Shown: positions 1-6,016, numbered from the stretch's first letter. The stretch is DNA of 7,666 nt from Nanobdellota archaeon (GCA_030695605.1 JAUYQE010000047.1:1-7666); one strand, 5' to 3'. Translations and numbers: made by a program. Notes: a model not told the origin generated them from the sequence alone.

Positions 1-128
1 GATGCTCATTGGGCCTCACCTCGTTTATGAGGCTCATGACTTTACCAAGACCCTAAAATGTCTAGCTAAAGAATTTCTATCTTTCGCAATTCATCACCAA
101 CGCTAAAGCGTGGTGATTTCTTGCTCAA
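1..128 (+). mobile_element. Right end of an IS200/IS605 (IS1341/TnpB-type) element, left part outside window
   Basis: Positions 92-120 hold an imperfect palindrome: ATCACC, one unpaired A, ACGC, loop TAAA, then GCGT and GGTGAT. It is framed by GCAATTCATC on the left and TTCTTGCTCAA on the right. This arrangement, including the CTAAAG loop and the TTCTTGC after the stem, is what I recall for right ends of TnpB-only IS605-family elements, where it also forms the 3' scaffold of the reRNA (omega RNA). The TCAA at 125-128 resembles the right cleavage site of IS608-like members, so the end is placed at 128. The palindrome and flanking words are seen; the family assignment is from memory without a search. 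Confidence 0.5.
2..106 (+). CDS. Possible C-terminal tail of TnpB (partial, starts before window)
   Basis: A frame open from the left edge reads 34 codons and stops at TAA 104-106, inside the right-end palindrome. It contains the word EAHDF near residue 12, which I recall from C-terminal tails of archaeal TnpB proteins, followed by about 20 residues with no recognisable motif. None of the catalytic or zinc-ribbon residues of TnpB lie in the window, so function and intactness cannot be judged. Extension past EAHDF into the hairpin is longer than I would expect and may reflect decay. It could also be non-coding sequence of the element's reRNA region. Confidence 0.3.
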   Translation: MLIGPHLVYEAHDFTKTLKCLAKEFLSFAIHHQR

Positions 129-152
129 AAGTTATTTAAAAACCTTTCTTTC

Positions 153-165
153 AAAAAATCCAAAA
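153..165 (-). terminator. Oligo-T trailer of tRNA-Arg
   Basis: On the minus strand the tRNA discriminator base is followed at once by TTTTGGATTTTTT (165 to 153). T-runs of this kind terminate archaeal RNA polymerase without a hairpin. The site lies between the tRNA 3' end and the IS605-like right end. Confidence 0.55.
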
Positions 166-179
166 TGAGCCTGCAGGGA

Positions 180-275
180 CTTTCGAAGAAAACAAGCTAT
201 ACTATTCTGCTCGTGGGGGGCTATGCGAATGTAGTGAGCGTATGCCCGCCTAACTTGCATAGATTGCTTGCTATT
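180..275 (-). other. tRNA-Arg intron at 59/60 (T-loop), 96 nt
   Basis: The T-loop exon TTCGAA (281-276) is separated from T60 (179) by 96 nt. A clean bulge-helix-bulge is visible: exon TTCG pairs with intron CGAA for four base pairs, with three-base bulges AA^A at the 5' site and AG^T at the 3' site, each cut after the second base. The body continues as a stem-loop with CAAGC near the 5' end against GCTTG near the 3' end, and an inner GGGC/GCCC hairpin. There is no room for a homing endonuclease gene. Confidence 0.85.
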
Positions 276-296
276 TTCGAACCCTGATTAACCGGT

Positions 297-337
297 TACT
301 TGCAGGCAGATTATGCTCATGTCATCGCTACTGCCTA
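297..337 (-). other. tRNA-Arg intron at 37/38 (anticodon loop), 41 nt
   Basis: The intron sits at the canonical archaeal position, after G37 (338) and before A38 (296). Its body closes with AGGCAG (336-331) against CTGCCT (309-304). The central helix is imperfect: exon CTT (32-34) pairs with AAG in the intron, but the fourth pair would be C-C, so it is a relaxed motif rather than a strict bulge-helix-bulge. Confidence 0.85.
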
Positions 338-360
338 CCGAAGCCGGTTGTCCTATCCAT

Positions 361-426
361 TAGACTACAGGCCCAGAGGACTGGAGTCTTCCAAAAATCA
401 GAGATTTTTGATAGACTACAGGCCCA
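361..426 (-). repeat. Partial tandem copy of the tRNA-Arg 5' end
   Basis: TAGACTACAGGCCCA occurs at 361-375, where on the minus strand it is tRNA nucleotides 1-14 plus one upstream base, and again at 412-426. The flanking word AGTCTT also recurs (385-390 and 431-436), so the copy includes some upstream sequence. Between them lies a perfect 8-bp hairpin, CAAAAATC (392-399) and GATTTTTG (403-410). The second copy has no anticodon, T-arm or 3' half. Confidence 0.85.
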
Positions 427-443
427 CAAAAGTCTTACCGATG

Positions 444-456
444 CTTTATTTAAAAA
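444..456 (-). promoter_or_regulatory. TATA box for tRNA-Arg transcript
   Basis: The minus strand reads TTTTTAAATAAAG. Its centre is about 25 bp from position 425, the first G of the duplicated tRNA 5' end, and about 77 bp from the true tRNA start at 374. No comparable box sits at the normal distance from 374, so transcription probably starts at the duplicate. Confidence 0.6.
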
Positions 457-472
457 CATTCCGAGCAGAAAA

Positions 473-481
473 CATATAAAC
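473..481 (+). promoter_or_regulatory. TATA box for membrane protein gene
   Basis: CATATAAAC is centred about 25 bp upstream of ATG 502, so the start codon falls at the expected transcription start. This supports ATG 502 over the TTG at 496. Confidence 0.6.
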
Positions 482-501
482 GTTAAAAACATCTCTTGCC
501 C

Positions 502-891
502 ATGCCGCAGAAAAAGAGGTTCCTGAAGTTCTATCTCTTTATCGCATTGCTCTTCGGCTGCCTGGGCGTGGTTGATGGGGTATTGCCATTTTTGTTGATA
601 CCACCCCTTGCTTACCTGAATACGCTAGCAGTCATTTCCCTGCTCTTTTTCCTGCTCAATATCATGGCTTTTTTTACGTTCTGGCACCAGCAGCAGAGAA
701 AAATAACGTACGTCCTTCCCGTGTATCACGTGTTCAGCTTTATTCTGTTCATCGTGCTGAGTAGCCTGTTTTCGTACAATACTTTACCGGCAAACCTGCT
801 CGCGTTCTTTCCCACCATCGGCATCGTGCTTTCGGTCTTTGAGATCTTCTTCAGCGGTTACTTGCTGCGACGGTTTGAACTGTTTCCGTGA
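502..891 (+). CDS. Small multi-pass membrane protein, function unknown
   Basis: This 129-residue protein is almost entirely hydrophobic. After a basic start (MPQKKR) there are four likely membrane helices, at roughly residues 6-28, 33-57, 65-89 and 94-120, with short polar turns (HQQQRK near 62-67) and a basic RR near the C-terminus. It has no catalytic motif I recognise. ATG 502 is preferred to TTG 496 because a TATA box places the transcription start there, giving a leaderless message. It diverges from tRNA-Arg and converges on the cysteine-rich gene with a 16-nt gap. By the positive-inside rule the N-terminus is probably cytoplasmic. It could be an orphan helix bundle or a small transporter-like protein; nothing in the context decides. 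Confidence 0.75.
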   Translation: MPQKKRFLKFYLFIALLFGCLGVVDGVLPFLLIPPLAYLNTLAVISLLFFLLNIMAFFTFWHQQQRKITYVLPVYHVFSFILFIVLSSLFSYNTLPANLLAFFPTIGIVLSVFEIFFSGYLLRRFELFP

Positions 892-907
892 AGAGCAAAA
901 AGCACCG

Positions 908-1369
908 TTAAAGATTATTTTTCTCAAATTCCCTCAGCAACTTTCCTTTATCCATCAGCAGCGAGTAGGTAAACACATCAAGCTTCTTGTCGGTAATAAA
1001 CCGCATAAAGGCATCCTGCCGTTCCTTCGTCCAGCGCGCAAATTTCTTGGCAGTCGCACAAAAATAATTCACGTCACAATGCCCTTGGCGCAGATCATCG
1101 CCGTCATGACGCGCCGGATGCAGCGGGCAGAGCACGCAGCCGTGCAAAGAAACGGCATTCCTACAAACGCCGTGACGCAAGTCCATCGGCCGGCGGCGGT
1201 CACGGAACTGCAAGAATTCTTTCTTCGTCTGCGGCGCTGCAGTGAGAAACTCTTGGGTATTCTGTTCCACAGCCTGCTGCACTTTCTTTACCGACGGAAA
1301 ACTATGCCCGCAGCAGCCCAAGCACCCGCCATTCAATTGGCAGAGGGGGCTGGAGATTATGATGCTCAT
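908..1369 (-). CDS. Cysteine-rich putative metal- or Fe-S-binding protein, uncharacterised
   Basis: The protein has 153 residues and nine cysteines. An N-terminal cluster C10-x5-C16-x2-C19-C20 is followed, after a helical stretch rich in Gln and Lys, by C69, then C78-x2-C81 in GCVLCPLHP, then C98 and C104 in GHCDVNYFC. The C-terminal 45 residues are basic and probably helical (KKFARWTKERQ). The spacing suggests metal binding, zinc or an iron-sulphur cluster, but I cannot name a family with certainty; it resembles conserved hypotheticals of DPANN archaea that I have seen. The start is the ATG whose last bases form the ATGA overlap with the stop of the upstream NTPase gene, so translation is likely coupled. 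A longer in-frame extension upstream would run through the NTPase gene and is rejected. It is the last gene of the argS operon. Confidence 0.8.
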   Translation of the reverse strand: MSIIISSPLCQLNGGCLGCCGHSFPSVKKVQQAVEQNTQEFLTAAPQTKKEFLQFRDRRRPMDLRHGVCRNAVSLHGCVLCPLHPARHDGDDLRQGHCDVNYFCATAKKFARWTKERQDAFMRFITDKKLDVFTYSLLMDKGKLLREFEKNNL

Positions 1370-1917
1370 TCTCTTGTTGCCTTTCTTTTGTCGAGGTGCT
1401 GCTTCAGCGCCTGCAGCGCTTTGGAGCGCATGCTGATGCGCGCTTTCTCTTCCGGTGTCATTTCCCCAATGGTTTTTAGGAAACCATCGGGCTGAAAAAT
1501 AGGGTCCCAGCCAAAGCCTTCTTTGCCCCGCGGCGGGACAATCTGCCCGTGCAATTCGCCGACAAAAAAGTGGATGTCTTTCCGGTCGCTGTAGCCGATA
1601 ACTGTCTTTACCGTAGCGCGAGAGTTGCCATATTTTTGCACCAGCTCGACGATGCCGGTATGCCCAACTGCCTGCAGCAGCCACTTGATCAACGGCCCGG
1701 GAAAGCCCTTCTGGCAGTCCAGATACAGCGAGGAATCTTCCACAAAGAACTCGCCATCCCGCTGCTCGGTGGCTTGCCGTAATTTTGCAGCGATAATTTT
1801 CAGGGGATCGAGATCCTGTATCTCATCGAGCTCCAGAGCAATAGACTGGACGTCAGGAAGAATCCGCTGCACTTCCCGTACTTTGTTCTCGTTTCCGGTG
1901 ATAAAGAAAAGAGCCAT
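1366..1917 (-). CDS. rdgB: Non-canonical purine NTP pyrophosphatase, RdgB/HAM1 family
   Basis: This 183-residue enzyme hydrolyses ITP, dITP and XTP to the monophosphate and PPi, keeping deaminated purines out of nucleic acids. Family motifs appear in order: TGNENKVREV (7-16), substrate and phosphate binding; VEDSSL (59-64) with the metal-binding acidic pair; FPGPLIKW (72-79); GFGWDPIF (134-141); and EEKARISMRSKA (156-167). Length is normal for archaeal HAM1 proteins. The last motif is usually SHR; here the histidine is methionine 163, while R164 is kept. The start ATG lies 8 nt after the argS stop, and a GGAGGAG lies 14 nt upstream inside the argS end, farther than usual. A longer in-frame reading into argS has no family similarity. 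It overlaps the next gene by 4 nt. Confidence 0.93.
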   Translation of the reverse strand: MALFFITGNENKVREVQRILPDVQSIALELDEIQDLDPLKIIAAKLRQATEQRDGEFFVEDSSLYLDCQKGFPGPLIKWLLQAVGHTGIVELVQKYGNSRATVKTVIGYSDRKDIHFFVGELHGQIVPPRGKEGFGWDPIFQPDGFLKTIGEMTPEEKARISMRSKALQALKQHLDKRKATRE

Positions 1918-1925
1918 TCTGAAAT

Positions 1926-3617
1926 TTACATCTCCTCCGGCGCTTTCATGCCCAAGAGCTGCAGCCCGTTTTTTAACACTTGCCGCACGGCCTGCACGAG
2001 CAACAAACGGCATTTCATCGTGTGCATCTGCTCCGAAATAACCGGGCATTTGTGGTAAAATTCGTTGAAGGCCTGTGATAACGCAATCAGATGCTGCGCC
2101 AGATGATGCGGCTTGTAGGTCTCAGCCACTTTCCGCAGCACGTTGGGGAACTCCATCAGAAGCGCCAGCACCGCCCGCTCTTCCTCAAGATTAAACGTCG
2201 CAAAGTTCACCAGCGGAGAAACGCCGAGGTTATGTTCTTTCTGCGCTTTCCGCAAGATGCTGCAGGCCCGCGCATGCGTGTACTGCACGTACGGGCCAGT
2301 CTCCCCCTCAAATGAAAGCATTTTCTCCCAGCTGAATTCCACGTCCCGAATACGGTCCGTACTGAGGTCTGCAAAGAGGATAGCGCCGACACCCACCTGC
2401 TTCGCAACTTCTTCTTTGTGCTGCAAAGCCGGATTTTTCTCTTCAATGATCTTCCGGGCCAGCGCCACCGCTTTATCCAGCACTTCTTCTAGGAAAATAA
2501 CATTGCCTTTTCGTGTCGACATTTTGCCTTCTGGGAAGCGGAACAGGCCGAAATCAACATGCGTGAAGAGATCTTTTTTAACGCCCACTAATTCCAAGAC
2601 CGTGAACAATTGCTGAAAATGCAACTTCTGTTCGGAGCCGACGACGTAAACTATCTTCGCCGGCTTGTAATGGCGCAGCCGATAAAAAGCCGCAGCCAGG
2701 TCGCGGGTATGGTACGTGCTTGCCCCATCCGATTTGCGGAGCATCAGCGGGGGCATGTTCCATTTCTGCAGATCAACAATCAGCGCTCCTTCGGAAACTG
2801 TAGCAATATCTTTCTGCTGCACCTTCTTTACCGTTTCATCCAGCAAAGGATTGTAAAATGCTTCACCATGATAGGTGTCAAATTCGACGTCCAGAAAGCG
2901 ATAAATTCTGCGGAATTCTTCCAGGCTCAGCTCCCGAAAGAGCTCCCATAGCTCCAGCGAGGCTTTATCCCCTTCTTCCAACTTCTTGAACGCTTCGCGG
3001 GCTTCATCTTCCAGCTCCGGCTGCTGCTCTGCTTCTTTGTGGAAGCGCACATAAATGTTTAGCAGATGCTGCACCGGCTCTTTTTCCAACGCCGCTTGGT
3101 CCCCCCATTTTTTATACGCGACAATCAGCTTGCCGAATTGCGTCCCCCAATCGCCGAGGTGGTTCACGCTAATCAAGGCATAGCCCAGGAAACTGAACAC
3201 GTGGTACAGGCAATTGCCGATGACCGTGGAGCGCAGATGGCCAATGCCAAAAGGCTTGGCGATATTTGGAGAAGAAAACTCCAGAACAATTTTCTTCCCT
3301 TTTCCCAGGTCCTGCTTGCCATAAAAGTCGGCCTGCTGGTACACTTCTGTAAGCGTCGCTTCTGCCAGGTGCGGCAGGGAAAAGAAAAAATTGAGATACG
3401 GCCCAACCACGGCCGCTTGGGCAATGAACGGCGGCAGCTGTACGTTTTCTTTCAGCTGCTGTGCGGCCTCGTGCGGATTCTTGCCCAGGGAAAAGCAGGG
3501 AAAAGCAAAATCGCCGAGCTTTTTATCCGGAGGGATTTCTAAAAGAGCTGCAACTTTCTCTGCAGAAAGCTTCGTAGCAGCTGCAATACTTTTTGCTAAT
3601 TCATCTTGAAAGCGCAT
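1926..3617 (-). CDS. argS: Arginyl-tRNA synthetase (class I)
   Basis: The 563-residue enzyme charges tRNA-Arg with arginine in the cytoplasm. The N-terminal domain (about 1-100) includes KLGDFAFPCF, typical of the ArgRS N domain. The Rossmann catalytic core follows with SSPNIAKPFGIGHLRST (115-131), in which the first histidine of HIGH is replaced (FGIGH, 123-127), then DWGTQFG (156-162) and the signature KMSTR (365-369). The C-terminal part, from about 440 (GPYVQYTHARACSIL), is the all-helical DALR anticodon-binding domain, ending GMKAPEEM. The NIAKPF-x-IGH form is the one I associate with Firmicutes-type bacterial enzymes rather than the usual archaeal HxGH form. A TATA box centred about 26 bp upstream of ATG 3617 makes the message leaderless. 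It heads the operon with rdgB and the cysteine-rich gene. Confidence 0.97.
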   Translation of the reverse strand: MRFQDELAKSIAAATKLSAEKVAALLEIPPDKKLGDFAFPCFSLGKNPHEAAQQLKENVQLPPFIAQAAVVGPYLNFFFSLPHLAEATLTEVYQQADFYGKQDLGKGKKIVLEFSSPNIAKPFGIGHLRSTVIGNCLYHVFSFLGYALISVNHLGDWGTQFGKLIVAYKKWGDQAALEKEPVQHLLNIYVRFHKEAEQQPELEDEAREAFKKLEEGDKASLELWELFRELSLEEFRRIYRFLDVEFDTYHGEAFYNPLLDETVKKVQQKDIATVSEGALIVDLQKWNMPPLMLRKSDGASTYHTRDLAAAFYRLRHYKPAKIVYVVGSEQKLHFQQLFTVLELVGVKKDLFTHVDFGLFRFPEGKMSTRKGNVIFLEEVLDKAVALARKIIEEKNPALQHKEEVAKQVGVGAILFADLSTDRIRDVEFSWEKMLSFEGETGPYVQYTHARACSILRKAQKEHNLGVSPLVNFATFNLEEERAVLALLMEFPNVLRKVAETYKPHHLAQHLIALSQAFNEFYHKCPVISEQMHTMKCRLLLVQAVRQVLKNGLQLLGMKAPEEM

Positions 3618-3638
3618 AGCGGAAAAGAACCTTCAGCA

Positions 3639-3648
3639 CTTTAAAAGG
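3639..3648 (-). promoter_or_regulatory. TATA box for argS operon
   Basis: The minus strand reads CCTTTTAAAG, centred about 26 bp from the argS ATG, so transcription should begin at or next to the start codon. Confidence 0.6.
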
Positions 3649-3666
3649 TTTGCCTGGAGAAAACAG

Positions 3667-4743
3667 CTACTCTTTTTTCTCCTCTTGTAATTTGCTCTCC
3701 GCCAGCTGTTCCAGCGGCGAATAGCCAGCATCGGACACTTTTCGCTGCATGTCGAAAAAAGTTGGCAAAGCTTCTTCCGCAGGCACTTGCATAAATGCTT
3801 TGACCAGCTGCTTTCCGGACATGGGATCGTCCTGATACAGCCGGAAGAGGGCTGCGCCGAGATCGTAGCCGATGAGGTGATGGACTGTATTAAATAAAGA
3901 ACTGTCATGTTCAAGAAGGGCTGCCAGATACCCCAAGTCTTCTTGCACCCCATCGGGAAGACAAAAAAAGAGCTTGCTGGACTGGGGCAATACTGAAAAA
4001 AAATTCTTAGGATCCTGAGCAAGAGCCACATTTCCAGCATCGGGGGGGGTTCGTTGGCATTGCTCCTCGAGCTGCAGCAAGAACGCCGCGTACAGCGTTG
4101 CCGGGGAAAGAGAAGCTAGCTGTTCGAAATGGGGGCGGTATTCTTCGAGAGAGGAACGAATGAGATCATACAGAAAATCGCCGCTTTTTTCAGCAAGGGA
4201 TTTTTCCTGGAAGCGCTGCAGCAGGAGGAGAAACAGCCCTTCTTCCACAGACATGCTCATCTCCTCCTCAAGAGTCTTGTCCTGGCAAAAATCAATGTAG
4301 GTATCTTTTCTTTCTTCGCCGGAAAGCTGGGAACAAAAAAAACCGATGGCTTCCCGATTGCTGGAAGCAAAAAAATGAGTCACCGGGTCAGCTTCTGCAG
4401 ATCGAGAATGGAAAATCTCGTTGATAAGAGAAGCATGAAGAAAATGGCCAGCTTCCTCAAATACGGTGTACTGAGAAACTGCTGACGAGCTGTATGAGAT
4501 GATGTTGAGGGAGGGCGCATACGAGGCTTCTGTGGATAAATGAGCAAGAAGAGCCGGTTCGCAAAGGACGAGAGGCATCTGGCGCCAGTATTCGGCAACA
4601 GGGATCTCGAGCGCTGCGGCGATGGAGGAGATTGCATTGCTCGTCCGTTCTTCCAATACTTTCTCTTCCTCAGTTCGTCTTAGCCGATGCTGCAGTTTCT
4701 GGACGGGGAAAACGGTTCTTCGGAAAAGAGATGAAAAGTCCAT
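3667..4743 (-). CDS. Uncharacterised protein with EExxHxxH motif
   Basis: This 358-residue soluble protein is mainly helical and acidic, and I do not recognise a family. Residues 90-110 contain FEEAGHFLHASL, with E96, E97, H100 and H103 on one helical stretch, and a further acidic residue in SNREAIGFF (E131). The arrangement resembles metal-ligand sets of helical hydrolases but is not the HExxH of zincins, so catalysis is only a possibility. The C-terminus is a charged tail (KLQEEKKE). ATG 4743 is preferred over longer starts because it avoids overlap with the upstream gene and has AGAGGA 5 nt upstream. No TATA box is seen at the right distance, so it is probably co-transcribed with the 101-residue membrane protein gene 58 nt upstream. 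It ends 49 nt before argS, leaving room for the argS promoter. Confidence 0.8.
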   Translation of the reverse strand: MDFSSLFRRTVFPVQKLQHRLRRTEEEKVLEERTSNAISSIAAALEIPVAEYWRQMPLVLCEPALLAHLSTEASYAPSLNIISYSSSAVSQYTVFEEAGHFLHASLINEIFHSRSAEADPVTHFFASSNREAIGFFCSQLSGEERKDTYIDFCQDKTLEEEMSMSVEEGLFLLLLQRFQEKSLAEKSGDFLYDLIRSSLEEYRPHFEQLASLSPATLYAAFLLQLEEQCQRTPPDAGNVALAQDPKNFFSVLPQSSKLFFCLPDGVQEDLGYLAALLEHDSSLFNTVHHLIGYDLGAALFRLYQDDPMSGKQLVKAFMQVPAEEALPTFFDMQRKVSDAGYSPLEQLAESKLQEEKKE

Positions 4744-4748
4744 TGATT

Positions 4749-4754
4749 TCCTCT
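4749..4754 (-). promoter_or_regulatory. Ribosome binding site that decides the 358-aa gene start
   Basis: AGAGGA on the minus strand ends 5 nt before ATG 4743. It is one of the few convincing Shine-Dalgarno sites in a window of mostly leaderless genes, and it matches an internal-operon position. Confidence 0.5.
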
Positions 4755-4801
4755 TTAGTCTTCTCTGCGATACTCGTGATAAGCAACGTTCTTTGATACC
4801 A

Positions 4802-5107
4802 TCACTTTTTCTTGTTTTGTTTTCTCGAACTGAAAGCTCGGCGTAACCATCCTTTCCGCTGCTGGGACGTCGGCAATCCATAATGCTCATTCAGCACATC
4901 GAGATCATAGCGCATATCTTGCAAGAGCCTGACGTGCTTCCGCTCGTAATAGATGCGAACAAGCAAGAGCAGGATGTAGACACCAAAAAGGCCGCCAAGA
5001 AGAAGGCTCAATTGCGAAAAGAAAGGCTGGATAATATCAATCAACGGCTGCAGGTCGGGAGCAATCGGCAGAGTTTCGATGCCCGGTGGCAGCCCCTCGA
5101 CAACCAT
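4802..5107 (-). CDS. Small single-helix membrane protein, conserved-hypothetical type
   Basis: The 101-residue protein starts MVVEGLPPGIETLPIAP, then has one strong membrane helix at about 32-53 (LLLGGLFGVYILLLLVRIYY), followed by ERKHVRLLQDMRYDLDVLNE, likely an amphipathic cytoplasmic helix, and a very basic end (RKQNKKK). The topology suggests an anchored N-terminus outside and a cytosolic basic tail that could contact nucleic acid or ribosomes; that role is inference. I recall similar small proteins in Woesearchaeota-like genomes, without a named function. ATG 5107 is chosen because a TATATATAAT box lies 25-26 bp upstream. The TTG at 5146 would add 13 residues but would lie upstream of that box. 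It precedes the 358-residue gene. Confidence 0.75.
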   Translation of the reverse strand: MVVEGLPPGIETLPIAPDLQPLIDIIQPFFSQLSLLLGGLFGVYILLLLVRIYYERKHVRLLQDMRYDLDVLNEHYGLPTSQQRKGWLRRAFSSRKQNKKK

Positions 5108-5125
5108 GGGAATGAGAATAGTCTG

Positions 5126-5137
5126 AATTATATATAC
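5126..5137 (-). promoter_or_regulatory. TATA box for 101-aa membrane protein gene
   Basis: The minus strand reads GTATATATAATT. It lies just after the stop codon of the upstream gene and is centred 25-26 bp from ATG 5107, which fixes the start as leaderless. Confidence 0.65.
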
Positions 5138-5146
5138 TTTCCGCAA

Positions 5147-5950
5147 CTACTCCGGCGATTTTTCAGAGGCAGGATGTACCGCTGCGAGATATTTTTCTAC
5201 GACAATAGGCAGCGCCGTTTCCGCCAGCGGGAAATGTTCAGCATTCTGGGCAAACGCAATGGTGCATACGTCTTGGGGATGAGTATAGCGGTCAAGCGCA
5301 TCTTCCAAAGAAAAGCAGGGCGTGTCGGTTAACTGCTCTATATCGACGGGCGGATAAGCCCGTCGGCTCATCTTTGCCATTTTTTCTCCAGTGGTTGGAG
5401 GTTGGCTTTCGGGTGATGCCTCATCGGGCAAAGGCTCTTTGCGAGGAAAAGAGTAAAACAGCGCATAGACATGGTAGCCAAGGTCTCCATGAATTTCCGC
5501 CGGAACGATCACTTTGGTTGAAGGCAGGAGAACTTTTCTGCCATCGAGAGCCGGCGTAGGAATGACTTCCAGCTGGATATGCCGTTCTGCAAGACCATGC
5601 AGGCGGTGGAAGCGCTTTTTCTGGCTGGTGAGGCGTGCTTGGCTGGTCTCAAAAAAATTATCCAGAGAAGAGATGGTTCTCATTTTGCAGGAATAGGAAA
5701 CGGAAGAGTACATCTCCTGAAGAGCCCGCTCTTTGTTTCCAAAAGCAGCAAGGGCTATGTTCATATCCTCAGTATAAGGCAATAATTGCCGGCGGTGCAA
5801 AGCCTCTTCGAAATAATTATGGTAAACATCAGAAAGAAGATGCAGGTCTTTGATGGAACTAATTTTCTTTTCTGCGACGACCTTCTGCAAGGCTGCGAGC
5901 AAGTGTTCCCGTGCGGGGCGGTAAAGCTCCAATAAAAAAGGGGTGATCAT
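5147..5950 (-). CDS. Uncharacterised 267-aa protein
   Basis: I do not recognise this protein. It has no signal peptide or membrane helix. The first 125 residues look helical and rich in charged residues (HLLSDVYHNYFEEALHRRQL), then a beta-like block at about 125-170 (VIVPAEIHGDLGYHVYALF). A proline-, serine- and glutamate-rich linker (about 171-190) follows, then a C-terminal segment starting near 195 (RRAYPPVDIEQLTDTPCF). This gives an apparent two-part domain structure. ATG 5950 is placed by a TATA box 25 bp upstream, so the message is leaderless. The gene is divergent from tRNA-Gln, with two back-to-back promoters in the 98-bp gap. It ends 39 nt before the next start, and that next gene has its own promoter. 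Confidence 0.75.
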   Translation of the reverse strand: MITPFLLELYRPAREHLLAALQKVVAEKKISSIKDLHLLSDVYHNYFEEALHRRQLLPYTEDMNIALAAFGNKERALQEMYSSVSYSCKMRTISSLDNFFETSQARLTSQKKRFHRLHGLAERHIQLEVIPTPALDGRKVLLPSTKVIVPAEIHGDLGYHVYALFYSFPRKEPLPDEASPESQPPTTGEKMAKMSRRAYPPVDIEQLTDTPCFSLEDALDRYTHPQDVCTIAFAQNAEHFPLAETALPIVVEKYLAAVHPASEKSPE

Positions 5951-5969
5951 GGCGTTGGCGTTAGGGAGC

Positions 5970-5981
5970 GCTTATAAAAAA
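5970..5981 (-). promoter_or_regulatory. TATA box for 267-aa gene
   Basis: The minus strand reads TTTTTTATAAGC, centred about 25 bp from ATG 5950. Confidence 0.6.
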
Positions 5982-6016
5982 CTTTGCCCGCAAAAAAAGA
6001 AAAACCCGCAAAAACA

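Larger units (their letters stand above)
166..374 (-). tRNA. tRNA-Arg(UCG) with two introns (37/38 and 59/60)
   Basis: Read on the minus strand, removal of two introns leaves a complete 72-nt cloverleaf. The acceptor GGGCCTG (374-368) pairs with CAGGCTC (173-167) with one G-U. The D-stem is GTCT/GGAC with GG in the loop and A20. The anticodon stem ACCGG (348-344) pairs with CCGGT (295-291), loop CTTCGGA, anticodon TCG at 341-339. The variable loop is TAAT. The T-stem CAGGG (286-282) pairs with CCCTG (178-174) around TTCGAAT. The discriminator is A (166) and no CCA is encoded. C35 and A20 agree with arginine identity. Introns are 337-297 and 275-180. Without both splicing events neither the T-loop nor the anticodon loop forms. 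The gene decodes CGN-box codons and lies about 1.5 kb downstream of argS, on the same strand but with an opposite-strand gene between. Confidence 0.92.

Noticed and set aside
131..143. TATA-like TTTTTAAATAAC on the minus strand beyond tRNA-Arg
   Set aside because: Nothing convincing starts 25 bp downstream; it would run antisense to the IS end and may be a chance A/T tract.
297..337. Box C/D guide RNA inside the tRNA-Arg 41-nt intron
   Set aside because: GCGATGA resembles box C with one mismatch, but no CTGA box D follows at a suitable distance.
361..426. CRISPR-like repeat pair
   Set aside because: Only two copies of 15 nt, one being part of the tRNA; no regular spacers.
839..1495. Long plus-strand frame opposite the NTPase and cysteine-rich genes
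   Set aside because: It has no family features, no promoter, and lies antisense to two well-supported genes; it is a shadow frame.
2091..3609. Several plus-strand frames of 60-160 codons across argS
   Set aside because: All are antisense to a complete, motif-rich synthetase and have low-complexity Arg/Ser/Cys-rich products.
4380..4637. Minus-strand frame within the 358-aa gene
   Set aside because: Out of frame inside a longer gene that has a ribosome binding site and a coherent product.
4802..5146. TTG 5146 as start of the small membrane protein
   Set aside because: It lies upstream of the TATA box that places the transcript start at ATG 5107.
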